Below, one piece after another: positions 22,297 to 33,399 of a stretch of 64,000 nt of DNA (positions are counted from its first letter, which is position 1; the number at the start of each line of letters is the position of its first letter). Source of the DNA: Asterella californica (lineage: Eukaryota > Streptophyta > Marchantiopsida > Marchantiales > Aytoniaceae); NCBI GenBank assembly GCA_036924285.1, contig JAYKYS010000004.1, positions 25,762,001-25,826,000 on the forward strand, in the 5' to 3' direction. The translations under genes were made by a program, and so were the position numbers. Under the pieces are notes generated by a model. The model was not told the origin of the DNA and ran no database searches. It saw only the letters and a program-made list of their open reading frames with translations.

Positions 22297-23935
22297 ATGG
22301 ATTGCATATATCAAGTCGTTGAATCGGAGTTTAGACATATTGCAGGGAAGGATAATCTGATGACGGATATGTTATCTCGGGCTCGATGTGATGGGGAGGA
22401 TGAGATGATAGAAGACATTGACGACGTGGGTACAGAGTTCTATTTGATTGCACAGACAGGAAAGGAAGATGAGTTGTTTGTTGAAGAGTTGTATGATGAT
22501 GATTTGCTTGATATCGGGAGGTACCTTAGTACGATGGTTAAGCAGACATGTTGGACAGATGAGAGGTTTCGGAGAGTTCGAAGGAAGGCCTACAACTTCA
22601 TGTTGCAGGATGGATTTCTTTGGAAGCGACCGAAACAAACAGGTGGGGTACCGCTACGGGTGATTTGCAACGAGGAAGATCAGCAGAAGTTGCTCAAGGC
22701 GTTCCATGAGAGTCTTTGGGCTGGACATCGAGAGATTTGGGTCAGTTTTACAAAGATGAAAGAGCGGTATTAGTGAAAAAACATGTACAAGGATGTTGTA
22801 TCTTTTGTGGAGTCTTGTTTGACATGTCAGATGTATTCGAACATCCAACATCGTGACGGATTACACCCGACTTATCCGTTGGCAATCCACTTCAAGTGGG
22901 TGGTAGACTTGGTGATTATGTCGGTTGGATTGTGGCAGATGAGATACTTGGTACTTGCTAGAGAAGATCTTTCAAATCAAGTCGAGGGTAGGGCGCTTCG
23001 GACAAAGACAACTGAAGGGGTATGTAGATTTCTCTTGGAAGAGGTTGTTTGGCGATATGGATGTGTGGGAAAGATCACTGCAGATCGGGGAGAGTTAGAT
23101 GCACATGAGGCTCGTGAATTCTTTGCAAGGTGTGGGGTGAGGTTGTCACTTACAACTGCTTACAACTCCGAAGGGAATGCCAAGAGTGAACGTGGTCATC
23201 CACCCATTGTGAAGGCTTTGGTGAAGGCCTACAACGGAAAGGGTGCGCGAGTGGCCTCGACTCTTACCATTTGCGTTATGGGCAGATAGAATGACGCACA
23301 GCTCGGTGACAGGTTACATGCCGGTGGAGTTCATCACAGGTCAGAAACCTATCATGCCGATTGAAGAACACGTTCTGACATGGAGTGTGTTACCTTGGGA
23401 GGACAATTTGACTAGGGGAGAGCTTCTTGCTATTCGAATTAGGCAGTTAGAGAGAAGACTAGAAGATATCCATACTGCTTTGGATAGGTTGCGAGAAGCA
23501 CGGTTGAAGAACAAGGTCAGATTTGATCAGCGACATCATTTGAGACCTAAGGAAATCAAGGAAGGTGATTGGGTGTAGGTCTATGACAACAGTCTAAACA
23601 ACCAGCATAGTGCACTCCGGAAGTTTTCCAGAAGATGGTTTGGTCCGTATGTGGTGAAGAAGGTTCATGACAACGCAACTTACGTCTTGCAAAAGTTGGA
23701 TGGAACGAGCTTGAAGGTACCAGTGGCAGGTAAACGTGTCAAGATTTTCAAAAGGACAGATGAGGAGGTTGATCTAGCAGATATCTTGACGGAGTTTCAG
23801 TTTGAGGATGAAGATTATGCAAAAGACCTTGAAGGTGAGGTTGGCTACGATGAGAAGTATGACGATAAGCCGGTCCACTCCTTGGTTGGTATCTCTGGTG
23901 CATACCGGAGGATGCACAGGTTCAGAGGGGGTGGA
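22297..23935 (+). pseudogene. gypsy-D integrase
   Basis: After the RNase H tail (FRHIAGKDNLMTDMLSRARC) comes the zinc-binding H-H-C-C domain (HESLWAGH ... ESCLTCQMYS, 22700-22840). The catalytic core follows: KWVVDLVIM with the first Asp, KITADRGELDAHEAREFFAR with the second, and TTAYNSEGNAKSERGH with the Glu. The C-terminal part (RRWFGPYVVKKVHDNATYVL, KVPVAGKRVKIFK) ends in an acidic tail before the polypurine tract. A TAG at about 23576 (after GDWV) and frameshifts near 22780 and 23245 break it. No chromodomain is present. The enzyme would insert element DNA into the chromosome. Confidence 0.88.
23920..23935 (+). promoter_or_regulatory. Polypurine tract of gypsy-D
   Basis: CAGAGGGGGTGGA ends exactly where the 3' LTR begins (TGTCGTGTCG at 23936). 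This is the expected position and composition for the primer of plus-strand synthesis. Confidence 0.8.
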
Positions 23936-24959
23936 TGTCGTGTCGTGGACCGACTCCTATCTGAAATTCAGACTTCGATGCTTGTCGCTCCAAAGACACT
24001 CATGAGAAAGACAAGCTAGGCCCTAGCTTACAGATTTTTGGCATCATTTCGGATCTCCATTTCATCGCATAGATGGATAGAGCTCCTTGTCAGCTTTCCA
24101 TGGGCATCTTGTTTACTTCGTTGGACATCTAGTGAAAAAGTTATGCGACTCGAAAGAAGGCAAAATCAAGCTAAGCCCTAGTTTACTTGCTGACTGGGTA
24201 TTTGAGGCTTCAACCGTTATATCAAAGACGCAAGGGGCCAGCTTCCTTATTATTGTGAGAACTTCGTACGTACAGAGACTGTTGCAAGGAGGCTGCTTAA
24301 GGGGTTTGCTTGTTCCTGCGACCTGTCGGTGGACATTTTGGAGAATTGGAAAGTCCAATACACGCGCGCAAGGTGTCATCGGGTTCAGATCTGTGCAGGC
24401 TACGCACAAGTTAAGACGGTTCTTGAAGAGACGGATCGGAGGTTGTGTTCTGGGAGAAATTGAGACGCAGGAAGCATATTTGAGGTTTTCAGTTACCTGT
24501 GAAGGAGAGTTGGACCGTTCGGACCGTTCTGGAGTCCAAACTTGCTGTCCTTGGATCCATCGGGATCAGAACAACAAGTTCTTCAGGAAATTGAAGACGA
24601 TACGAAGTTTCATCGGGCGGTTTGGGAATTCTGAGTGAAATTGGCTCAAAAGGAAGCACTTGCGTCAAGTTTTTCATCGCCTTCGACTTGAGATTGGATT
24701 GTTCTTCGCGATCGGTGAGCCAAGCTCTTCGTTCTTGGTGCCTACGCGATCAAGGAGTCCTCATGTATGCATAGGAGAAGACTGTACGTGAACTGGATTG
24801 TTGGTTTGGTTGTGGTGAGCAAGTTTGAGCTGCAGGGAGCTGATATACGTCAGTTTTTTACAACTTGCAACCAAATTTCTTGCGTGGTTTTGCAAGGAGA
24901 ACTCCAAACGACTTGTTTGGAGTCTTGTTGGGTTCAGGTAGCTAGATCTATCTGCCAGG
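23936..24959 (+). repeat. 3' LTR of gypsy-D, left part
   Basis: It matches 16164-17187 of the 5' LTR and stops at TCTGCCAG, where the CC element is inserted. The LTR resumes at 28094. Confidence 0.92.
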
Positions 24960-25499
24960 TGTGAAGCCTTGGTTTTTCGTTTTGTTAATTAATTGATTAG
25001 TTGTAAAGTAAATAAGAAGAATAGATGATAGAAGATAAACGATATGAGTAGAATAGTGTTAATTAGAAGTTTAGTGAAGAATCTCAGTTCTGGAGGAATT
25101 TATCGAATCTATGGAGACACTGGAGAGATGACTTCCTCATAGATGAATTCCTCGGGCAAAGAGCTTTCTAACGATATGTTGTGTGAGGCAATCAGAGACT
25201 GAATGACGAAGTTACAACAGACCGAAGAATGTCAGTCGTCAAGAGGAAAACCCTAACTTCGGCACGTGCGGAAAAGCCTATCGCGGGATATAGGCCAGGT
25301 AACAAAGTCATTTACCTTATTATTTTACTATTCCCAGAGCGATAGCAGGAGCGCAGCGCGCCGCATTTTCTGATCGCAGAAGAACATCTACTTCACCGAA
25401 GTCAGTTACTGGCGAGGAAGCCAATTTGAGAGGAAGAACTCGGTTACGGACGAGGAAGGGATTGCGACGAAGAATCCGTTTGCGGCGAAGCTTGTTGCA

Positions 25500-26575
25500 G
25501 TGATCCTAGGGATGCGAGGGATGCAGACGACTAAGACACCGAGGCTCCGAGCACTAGAAGTTAATCGAGCAGCTCTTCGTCGCTATGAGAAGGAGCTCGA
25601 GGAGATGGGTTTAGCATTCCTCTTACTTCCTTGGTGGGGGATGGTCTCCTCGAAGTTGGTACACGAGTTGAAGGTCTGTAAACAGCATCCGGCAGATGAT
25701 AACTATGAGCGGCCTTGTATCTGGACCGAAGATCACTGGTCCGGAGTCTTGGGAATTGACGATGCATGCCGAGAGGGCGATCTTCTTTTTAACAGCGTTT
25801 CTGCTGCAGTTTCGTCCGAAGCAGTGAAGAACTTCCCCAAGCTCTTCAAGGAATTACCGCAGGGGAGGAACGGTTACAAGACGAGCGATTATGTTCATCC
25901 GAAGAAGAGAGAGATTGCTGATGAGATCATGACGATCTTCCGGCCATGAAGAACAACGTACATGTCGAATTGGCAGATCAATTTCATTGAGCAGCTCTTC
26001 GCCGGGAGAAGAGCGCATTGGGCGAGGATCTTTCATCGTCATGTGCAGAAGCTTTGGAACGAGGAGGACATGGTGTACATAGGATCATTTATCTCGGTGT
26101 TCTACATGAGGATGGGATTGCTATCGACCAACAGCAGAAGAAGTTGGGCTTCACCGCAGTAGCCGAAGAAGACGAATTCCAGGTGGTACAGACTCCAGCC
26201 CGAGACGCACAACTCGAGAAGTTCTTCGACGAAGTCATCGCCGAGGAAGCGGTGACCGAAGTAGCGGTAGACACAGCGCAGAGGCAAGACGCATCGACTT
26301 CAGCAGCAGTTCCAGAGAAGGCGACCGAAGAGGTGAATCCTGTCGAGGATGATGATGTGGTCGAGGTATCTCCTCCGGTCCACAGAAGTGGAAGGAAGAA
26401 ACCTTTGGAAGAGACACCGAAGTCTACACAGAAGTCGAGAAAGAAGATGAAGATGACAAGACAGTCTGTGCCGATGATGAAGCAGCTGATGAAGAGGAAG
26501 CCGAAGAAGGGGACACTCCTCGGACGGAGAAGGACGCTGACACTACACCGAAGACTACTCTTTCTCTATCGATGA
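25500..26575 (+). pseudogene. CC element ORF, N-terminal and middle parts
   Basis: Two overlapping frames make up the first part of the copy-c protein. The first (25500-26162, one stop at about 25949) is globular: LAFLLLPWWGMVSSKLVHEL, DDACREGDLLFNSVSAAVSS, then ARIFHRHVQKL ... MVYIGSFISVFYMRMG. The last block matches NWSTFFHAYVHTELVYLG of copy a, and its tail resembles LYM of the same copy. The second frame (26018-26575) carries an acidic, Val/Glu/Asp-rich linker ending in a basic run (KPLEETPKSTQKSRKKMKMT). I do not know the family. The globular block vaguely recalls 'putative plant transposon protein' domains seen in plant genomes, but this is a weak impression. One stop and one shift separate the parts. 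Confidence 0.5.
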
Positions 26576-27309
26576 TAGGAGAGATAGAGCAGCTCACTTC
26601 TTCGGCGAAGTACATCCAGGAGGTAGTCGTGCCACTACTACTCAGCCTAGAAGAGAATCGAGGAACATATGAAGAGGTTATCGGTCGGAAGCTGAATCTA
26701 GCAGAGTTAGTGCAGACGATGCACTTCGGCCGAGGTAACTGGCAGGAGGAGAAGGAGAACTTACGAGCAGCACTCCTCATGGCGCAGAAGGAGACTCAAG
26801 CGAAGACCGAAGAACTTAAGAATGTGACTTCGGAGAAGTTGGATCGAGAGAAAGAACATAAGAAGGTTCTTTCTCTGACGAAGGAGTTGGAGGAGATGCG
26901 AGCGCAGAGAAATAAGAACCAGGACATCGTCGCACAGATGACGAAGCAGATCGAGGATCTGAAGCAGCGTGTCATCAAGGCCGAGGAGCTGAGCGCTCAA
27001 CTTCGGAGTAGGGTCGAGCCAACGTTGAAGAACTACTTCGCCGTCGAATTGGATACCGAGGAGCTGGGATTTCTTCTTCAGAATAGAGAGGAGTTTATAG
27101 CTGCAGATGCAGAGGGTACTTCGGCGAAGAACCGAGTAGCTAGGCTAGGCCAACGGGTAGTTAGAGAGCTTAGGGAAGTTAGAGCGACCGTAGAGTTCTC
27201 AGTTTACGAGATAGGTAGAGAGTTAGCGATAGGAAGCGGTGTTGTTCCTGGTGTCGTTTCAGGCACAGGACCTTCATCCGGCGGTCCAAAAGTGCTCCCG
27301 ACTTCTTAG
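26572..27309 (+). CDS. CC element ORF, coiled-coil C-terminal part
   Basis: An unbroken frame of 245 codons. The middle (about residues 60-150) is strongly coiled-coil: charged heptad-like stretches such as LLMAQKETQAKTEELKNVTS and EKLDREKEHKKVLSLTKELE. A more globular end follows (VEPTLKNYFAVELDTEELGF, VRELREVRATVEFSVYEIGR) and a Gly/Ser/Val-rich tail. The ATG at 26572 overlaps the preceding frame, and the true protein probably began upstream before a frameshift. Copies a and b show related charged blocks (LRTLIQQEEV, LRTLMQQEEV) after the same globular part. The long open frame may mean recent selection on the element, or simply youth. Function is unknown; coiled coils could support particle assembly as in gag proteins. 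Confidence 0.6.
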   Translation: MIGEIEQLTSSAKYIQEVVVPLLLSLEENRGTYEEVIGRKLNLAELVQTMHFGRGNWQEEKENLRAALLMAQKETQAKTEELKNVTSEKLDREKEHKKVLSLTKELEEMRAQRNKNQDIVAQMTKQIEDLKQRVIKAEELSAQLRSRVEPTLKNYFAVELDTEELGFLLQNREEFIAADAEGTSAKNRVARLGQRVVRELREVRATVEFSVYEIGRELAIGSGVVPGVVSGTGPSSGGPKVLPTS

Positions 27310-28093
27310 GAAGAAGATCCGTCATCTTCGGGAAAATCTGTATATAAGCGCTGTGTTGTTCGTGCTCAGTACCTCTATGTGTTTTATCACTTTTGAGTTT
27401 TCTATTTCCTGAGTTTGCGGAGCCATTGAGTGTTTTGTCTTCTTCGGGGATTTACCTACGAAGTATCGTAGTTTGCTGTGGTAGGAATTAGTCTGGTTGC
27501 CGAAGGATTTGCTGTCGACATTTGAAATCAGAGTAGAACGTTTACGGCGAGGACTGAGAATAGACCAACATCTGTGAGGTTAGTTTGCTACGAAGACGTT
27601 TTTGGGCGAAGTTGACCTCGGAGGAAGTTGTTCTTTGGTGGAACACTTAGGAAGAAGTTCAATCTGGTACTTCGGCGGAAGAAGAGTCTTCTTCACCAGA
27701 GTTTTTCCAAGAGCAGTAGAAGTGAAAGTAACTTAGTGTGAAGATACTTAGCGTTTATGGTGTTAGAGGTTACCTAGTAGCACTTCAGCAGTACTTCCTC
27801 GTGTGACATTTCGTCCGTGGCTCTGTTTCTCTGTTGTTCGTCTGTTTCTTGAGGTCCCTGATCTGTTTTGTATCTGTTCTGTTAATTGTCAGGATTATCA
27901 ACTCTGTCTTGTTGGATAGACTTGAGTTTGATCTCTATCGGGACTGATTTCTGCCCGTGAGAATAAAAGACAACTATAAAGAATCACTTTTGTCACATGT
28001 TTACTACTTTTGGATGATCTTTACTTGCATCTCTGTGGATTCGATCTTTAAATTACTACTTTCGAGCATCTTTTGGTTTTCTTGTGTGTTACA

Positions 28094-28777
28094 CCAAGGA
28101 AGACGGATATCAGTTTAGGCGATCCGTTTGTGCGGTGTGTGCGGTTTTAAGCTGCAGGGAGGAATTTTTGAAGGTTCGGTCACCTGCGACCGAAAATCGG
28201 CGATATCTCAGCTGTTGGGAGTCGGATCTGAAGGTTTCCTGGGTTAACGGAGTCAGCGGAGGAGACCCTATCGACATCTGAAGTCCGTTCAGCGAAAAGA
28301 GGAAGTCCACAGATAGGTCTTTTTCGGTTTCTTCGCTACGGGTTTTGCTCTTTTGAGTTCGTCAGAGTTCTGGTTGGCTGTATACAGCTTGTGGTAGCTA
28401 GCTTTAGCTAAGAGCTTATACATGGATATGGTTTGGACTTGGGTTTGGATCGCGTGATACTGCTGTGGCTCTGTTTGTTAGCAAAGGGAAGTTTCTCTTG
28501 CTTTGAGCTACGCTTCGGCGGATTTGGGTCAGGGTTGTGATTCAAGGGCTGTTTCAGAGGCTTTTGAAGCAGGTTACAGACTGCTCTGGTCTGGTTCTCA
28601 GTTTTGTGCTCTTAGGAGAAAGAACCGGCAGTGTACATACATTTGGAGTGTATATATCGCAGCGTTCGTTTTCGTGGTTGTTTTTCTCTGTCTTGTCTCT
28701 GTTTCAGCACACAACATCTCCACAGCCAGGAACCTCGCGTTTTCCTGGACATCCTTCACGCACAATACGACACGATA
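28094..28777 (+). repeat. 3' LTR of gypsy-D, right part
   Basis: It resumes with GAAGACGGATATCAGTTTAG, matching the 5' LTR from about 17190, and ends CGACACGATA like the other copies. The host gypsy-C gag follows at once. Confidence 0.92.
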
Positions 28778-29137
28778 ACGTGATCAGTGATTTACGTAAC
28801 AAAGAGTCACAAATATCTATTCATCCGAGAAATCCAATTCTCAACTACTCTCACGACTCGTTGATCTTTGTACGGTTCAATGTTACATGTCTTCTTCATC
28901 CGTAGTAACAAGGTACCTTCATCATCGATTGGAGCTCTAACGATTTGTGCCACTGGTTCTCTCGATACTCCTTGAGACGATCTCTCCTCTTTCAACGTCT
29001 ATCATACTTTGATCCTCGAGGTTCAACATCTTACTCTGTAATGTTTCAACTGTCATTTTCATCTCTCGAAATTCGTTCAGCATGTCCTGCATCAATTCCC
29101 GCATCACCAACTCTAGGTTTGTAGGTTGCGACTCCAT
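28778..29137 (-). pseudogene. gag: Ty3/gypsy gag, N-terminal part (gypsy-C)
   Basis: Starting at ATG 29137, the minus strand reads an N-terminal coiled coil (ELMQDMLNEFREMKMTVETL) and continues across shifts to IVRAPIDDEGTLLLRMKK and VVRVVENWISRMNRYL, a typical gypsy Gag approach to the capsid region. It breaks off at 28778 at the edge of gypsy-D and resumes at 16163 in the same orientation and frame. Between this start and CC copy b (29138-29401) no gene was recognised. Confidence 0.78.
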
Positions 29138-29401
29138 GATCGAGCTCTCTCTCTATAATAGCACGGAAGTTTCAGATTTTTCCTAGTATAGAGTTATGAG
29201 TTCATACACTACAAGTACTATAAAAGAGACGGGAGAATCGATTATCTCGCGATAGAAATCCTCACCACAATTTCTAATCACAAACTCTCTATGTAACGAT
29301 TTCGGTCTACAGACATAGCGAATCTCCACTCACGTGCTGAAGAGAATAGAAGCGAGTAGATCACTAAATCAAGATATAGACTGTCAAATCTCAACTGTTA
29401 T

Positions 29402-30636
29402 CTTCTATTAGGAAGTAGGATGAATTGCAAGGTGGATTGTCTTCTTAGGAATCCATGCGATGCCTTGCTTAGTTAAAATTATTTAGATATAGCTCGGAAG
29501 ACGAGAGCTACTTAGGAAGCACTGTTAGAATCTCGAAAGACGAAATAGTTGTCTTCTAGAAGACTAGATTCGTCTTCTGAGAGTGGAAGCTGGACTGTGA
29601 GCACCTAGTGAGGACTGAGCCTTAGGCTCATAGCAAGTTTGTGTGGCTTAGTGTAACAGAAGCTCGAAACATGTCGATGAATCCTCGAGGATTGGTGTTA
29701 TCGGCAGCGGAGTTGGCTAAGGCTAAAACTTACATTAAGGAGTTGGATCTCGACTTCTTTTTGTAGAACTGGAACCTCGCAGATCGAGGTATTCCGGAGG
29801 AGGTTTGGACAGCACTGCCTCCGTGCAATCTTATACTTGTGAAGACAGAGGTCGCTCGGGGAAGATCATGTTCCTCGACAGTGGAGTGGTGACGCAGAGC
29901 AGGTGACCAGAAGCAGAGAACCGTGGGTACGAGTTTGAGAAGATCTTACGGATGATCTTTGGGAAGTGGTATGCATAGAGAAGCACCACCTGCCTCTTCC
30001 TGGAAGACAGACAAGGGAGGAACAGATGGAAGATAGAAACTTTTTGAGAGTCGAAGAAGCGTCTTCTAGAGAAGTTGTATCTTCACCTTTTCTCCAAGGG
30101 AAAAACACAGAAGGTGAGGTACCTTGGAGACCAAGACGTGGAGTTCCTAGAAGCTATCTAGGAAGAAATGTCCATCAATTGGGGCGTCTTCTTCCACACC
30201 TACATCCAGGTCGAATTAGTGTACTTGGGCATCCCAGCATGAGGACATACTTACTCCCTTCTTTTGCTATTTGTACGTGTCCAAGGGAGATTTGACAGAA
30301 GACCAGTTGGCTAAGTACGGGCTAGCAAGACAGCGCGGAGAAGGTTGGAAGAGTTCAGCGCCTTCTTCAGTTCAGAGATCCAGCCAGCCATGGAGTTGGT
30401 GGAGAAGCGTGCAATGGCTCAAGAGAAACCACTACGACCTGAGTTCGGTCTGCGCACCTTGATGCAGCAGGAGGAGGTCCCAAAGAAGGTGGACACTCTT
30501 GAAGCCAACCTCCACACCATGAAGAAGCTCGCAACGAAGTACAAGATGGAAGCTTCTGCTTCTGCCAAGGAGTTGGTGTAGTTGCGGAAGAGCAACCAAG
30601 AGTTGCAAACACGACTGCAGCAGTGCCAAAGAGAAG
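29402..30636 (+). pseudogene. CC element, copy b (coiled-coil ORF, broken)
   Basis: It shares its start (TTAGGAAGTAGGATGAATTG) with copy a at 10745 and stays alignable for over 1 kb. An ORF start MSMNPRGLVLSAAELAKAKT is readable at about 29670, followed by IKELDLDFF and IPEEVWTALPPCNLILVKTE. After the site matching the solo-LTR insertion of copy a it continues with the globular block (LVYLGIPA near 30215) and a charged coiled part (AFFSSEIQPAMELVEKRAMA, 30357 on; LRTLMQQEEVPKKVDTLEAN). It ends where gypsy-E begins, at a shared GCCAAAGAGAAG near 30625. Many stops; dead. Confidence 0.6.
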
Positions 30637-32457
30637 TGAGAGTTCACTAAGTTGAATTTTTGAGTAAGTCTATCTTCACCGACGTCAATTTATCCTTGTC
30701 CAAGTTGTGGAATAGAAGATCTGTCAAGATGACACAAGTGCGTAGATGTGGCCGCTCTACTTACGTCAATAGTCGAGAGAAGGACAAGACTCAGATAGCT
30801 CAAACAGAAAAGTTGTCGACTTCAAAGGAAGACTTGACTGAGTTGCGATGGACATTTTCATTTAGATGGTGGAGAAGGTGGTAAAGCGACTTAGACTCAT
30901 GATTACCTTGGGAGAAGAAATGATACAAGACGTGTTGTTAGAACCATTTCTTTTTATTTTACCTATGGTAGATTATTATTCTCGAATGAAATTTGGTGAT
31001 GTTTGTACTCTTCTTGCGACTCATTACTATGCGAAGACTAGAAGAGTAGAAAGAGTAGTTACAAGATGGAGAAATTACTAGTGTTTCATGAGAAAGATAA
31101 TATAAATGTAGAGCCATTTGTTTGAAACTTCAGAAGAGATTGCATCGAAAATAATGTGAGAAAGAGAGAAGAGTAGATGTTGTTACTGCTAAAGTTCTTA
31201 GAAGATTTTGCTCTTACGTGGTATGAAGATAGAGTGAATAGCAAAACGCATGATGTAGTTGAGGATACATGGGAGATGTTGAGTAACACACTTATCAAAA
31301 AGTTTTTCTAGAAAAAAGTTATGAGAAGCTCATGTGGAGCTCACTCATTTGAAGCAACAAGACGACGAGAAAGTTCGATAGTATGCCGAAATGATGGATA
31401 GATTGGAGCAATGATTTTTGGATGATCTTACGAAAGAGTGGAGATAACATGGAGCTAACAATGGTGAGGATTGGAACAGTGTCGACCAAGAACTTGATGG
31501 GAGGGTTAAGGTCTTCAATTCGAATCCAAGTGAGGTAGGAGAAGTCAATAACCAAAGCAGAGATCATCAGGATTGGATATGGAGATCTTATCCAACCTCA
31601 TCATGCTGCTCTGGTGTCAACTTTGATTCTAGGTATAACCACAACGATAGCATGCACCATCATAGTTGGTGATTGTTTCAAAGTCAACTCTTATTCCAGC
31701 AATGATGTTTTAAGACCGTTTGTCTTTACAACGATATCTACAACAATATCTCAGATTTTCATGTCGAGTTGAAGAGCACCAATGATATTATTGCTGATCT
31801 CAAGATAAACGTGGTGTAGCTACGAGAATGGAGAAACAAAGGCAGAGGAAGAGATCAAAGAGATTACGATATGAAGCAAAGAAATCAAAGTAACTTTGGA
31901 GGAATCACATGTTAGACTTGTGGAGGTTTTCATTTCTAACAAAATTATCTTAACGACGGAGTAAGAGATATCGAAACTATTAGAATGAATCTTGGTAGAA
32001 GAAATCAATCACAAATATGAGACAAATAAATGACTATTATCGATGTAGTATGAGAACTCATATATGAAAAGAGAGAGAGCTTGAACTCTTTTCATGCACC
32101 GAGCTTTTAGAAAGGGAAAAATTCAATTTTCTAATGAATATGTTTTCACTGTAGGAGTCACCAAGTAGAGGAATTCGCTCGAGTAATATTTCGAATACAC
32201 CAAAGCAACTAAGAAGAAAGTTGAGGATGGTCGATTTCACTATTTCGCTTTCTCAAGCAAGATATGATGTGGTTGAAGATGTAAGTGTTCAAAAAGCAAA
32301 CATCACGATTGGACAATTGATTGCACTAAACCTTAATTTACGAAAAGAACTCAAAAGAAGACTGAGTTCTAAGAGAAGCATGGAAATTTCGACATTACTT
32401 GTTAAGAGAAAAAAATTTCATAGTCACGTATCACAAGGCTTTAAAGTATATTTTTAA
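30625..32457 (+). pseudogene. gag: Ty3/gypsy gag and gag-pol linker (gypsy-E, X-like)
   Basis: This closely follows the gag region at 58080-59860. It includes a short CPSCG zinc-finger-like start (about 30690), then KFLEDFALTWYEDRVNS (near 31200), LTHLKQQDDEKV (near 31340), and a Gag C-terminal block GGLRSSIRIQVR (near 31505). A typical linker ahead of the protease comes last: ARYDVVEDVSVQKANITIGQ LIALN (32260-32335). Stops are frequent. Neither LTR nor pol is seen, so it is a truncated copy. The left edge is chimeric with CC copy b. Confidence 0.7.
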
Positions 32458-32639
32458 TAAACCTAATGCCAAAAGTCGTATTGTCTTAGAAGATTGTAGT
32501 GTTTTAGGATTTCTCCTTTAGTCCATTGTAGCATAAAATATTTCGTTCCTAGAAAATTTACACTAGTTACGTTGTTCTAAGTTCTAAGATCTATTCAAAT
32601 TCACAAACACTCAGGTTTTGTCTCGAAGTCTCTTCTAAC

Positions 32640-33350
32640 TCACAAAACCATGCGACTTCCAGATCCTTCAGAAGGTGCTTTAGACCATAACATACAACTA
32701 CTACTTAAAATACAACACAAATATACACTGAAGAGACAAGGAAGACGATTATTACTTCCTGGTCACGACTTTCACTCTTCTCACGTCAGCTTCCAGAAGC
32801 AATTCTTGGCTTCTGGGGCTTGGCACCTTCAGAATACTACCTTTGCTCTGTAGATGTCAATTACTACTCCATACCACGAATTATCTTTACATTATTCAAC
32901 TGATTAGATCATTCACAAGGTGTATGCCCCCTGTAGTCTTTTATGCTTCTGCTTGCTGAAACGGTCTTCTGGCAGCATTACAACGACACTCACATCCACT
33001 GATACCCCTTGTAAGACCAGGCTCTAGAGTGAACTCAAACTCAAATGTCCGTGGAGGGCATTCTCGTACTTTATATAGTGATATGAGTACAGAATAAGAT
33101 TCAAGTCAATGTTGACCTCTCAAAGTGATCACACGTGGCTTACATGTAACCTTAGATCCGAAACAGCATCTAGAGGGTTGAGCATGAGCCACATAAAGAC
33201 TCGTTGGAAAGCTCTCGAAGCTTTCTTTTGGAAGCTTCCCGGTAGATTTTTGACACTCTCATCTATTAGTAGAAGTACTCTTTTGCAGCATGTATTCTCA
33301 AGCCGACGTAACCGTAACTGATTCTTATATCAAAAACTTCTACCAAAACC
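32640..33350 (-). repeat. Probable 3' LTR of the chromovirus
   Basis: The region just after the chromovirus stop (33400-33402) on the minus strand is where a 3' LTR is expected. It contains a promoter-like CACTATATAAAG (minus, 33080-33069), as in the U3 part of an LTR. The limits are estimates: no second copy is in the window. 32458-32640 holds nothing recognised. Confidence 0.4.
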
Positions 33351-33399
33351 AATTTTCACCTCTAGTTGATAAGTAGAGCTCTACTAATTAATCCCTCTT

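Larger units (their letters stand above)
24960..28093 (+). mobile_element. CC element, copy c, inserted in the gypsy-D 3' LTR
   Basis: A 3134-bp insertion splits the gypsy-D LTR; its exact limits come from comparison with the 5' LTR. It begins TGTGAAGCC and ends GTTACA, so TG...CA, and is flanked by CCAGG and CCAAG, a likely 5-bp target duplication of the original CCAGA with one change on each side. This end structure suggests integrase-type insertion. It codes for the best-kept copy of the coiled-coil ORF (25500-27309), but no reverse transcriptase or integrase motif is present. I could not find matching direct LTRs at its two ends. A TATATAAG at about 27340 lies downstream of the ORF. It is the youngest layer here, since it sits inside the gypsy-D LTR. 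Confidence 0.82.
16164..28777 (+). mobile_element. gypsy-D: LTR retrotransposon with both LTRs, nested in gypsy-C gag
   Basis: The element has a 5' LTR (16164-17868), gag, protease, RT, RNase H, integrase, polypurine tract and a 3' LTR (23936-28777, interrupted by a CC element). It lies inside the minus-strand gypsy-C gag with flanks ACAT (16160-16163) and ACGT (28778-28781), a 4-bp target duplication with one difference. LTR pieces sum to 1708 bp against 1705 bp for the 5' LTR, and in the first 200 bases they differ at roughly 5 percent of sites (counted by eye). LTRs of one insertion start identical, so this is moderately old. Stops and frameshifts occur throughout gag-pol, so it is not autonomous now. 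The domain order RT-RNase H-integrase marks it as Ty3/gypsy; no chromodomain was seen after the integrase. Confidence 0.94.

Noticed and set aside
26089..27000. Minus-strand Ser/Leu-rich frames
   Set aside because: Antisense of the coiled-coil ORF; low-complexity reading of Glu/Lys-rich codons.
24960..28093. Terminal direct repeats (LTRs) for CC copy c
   Set aside because: Looked for repeats of the first 50 bases near the 3' end and found none by eye.
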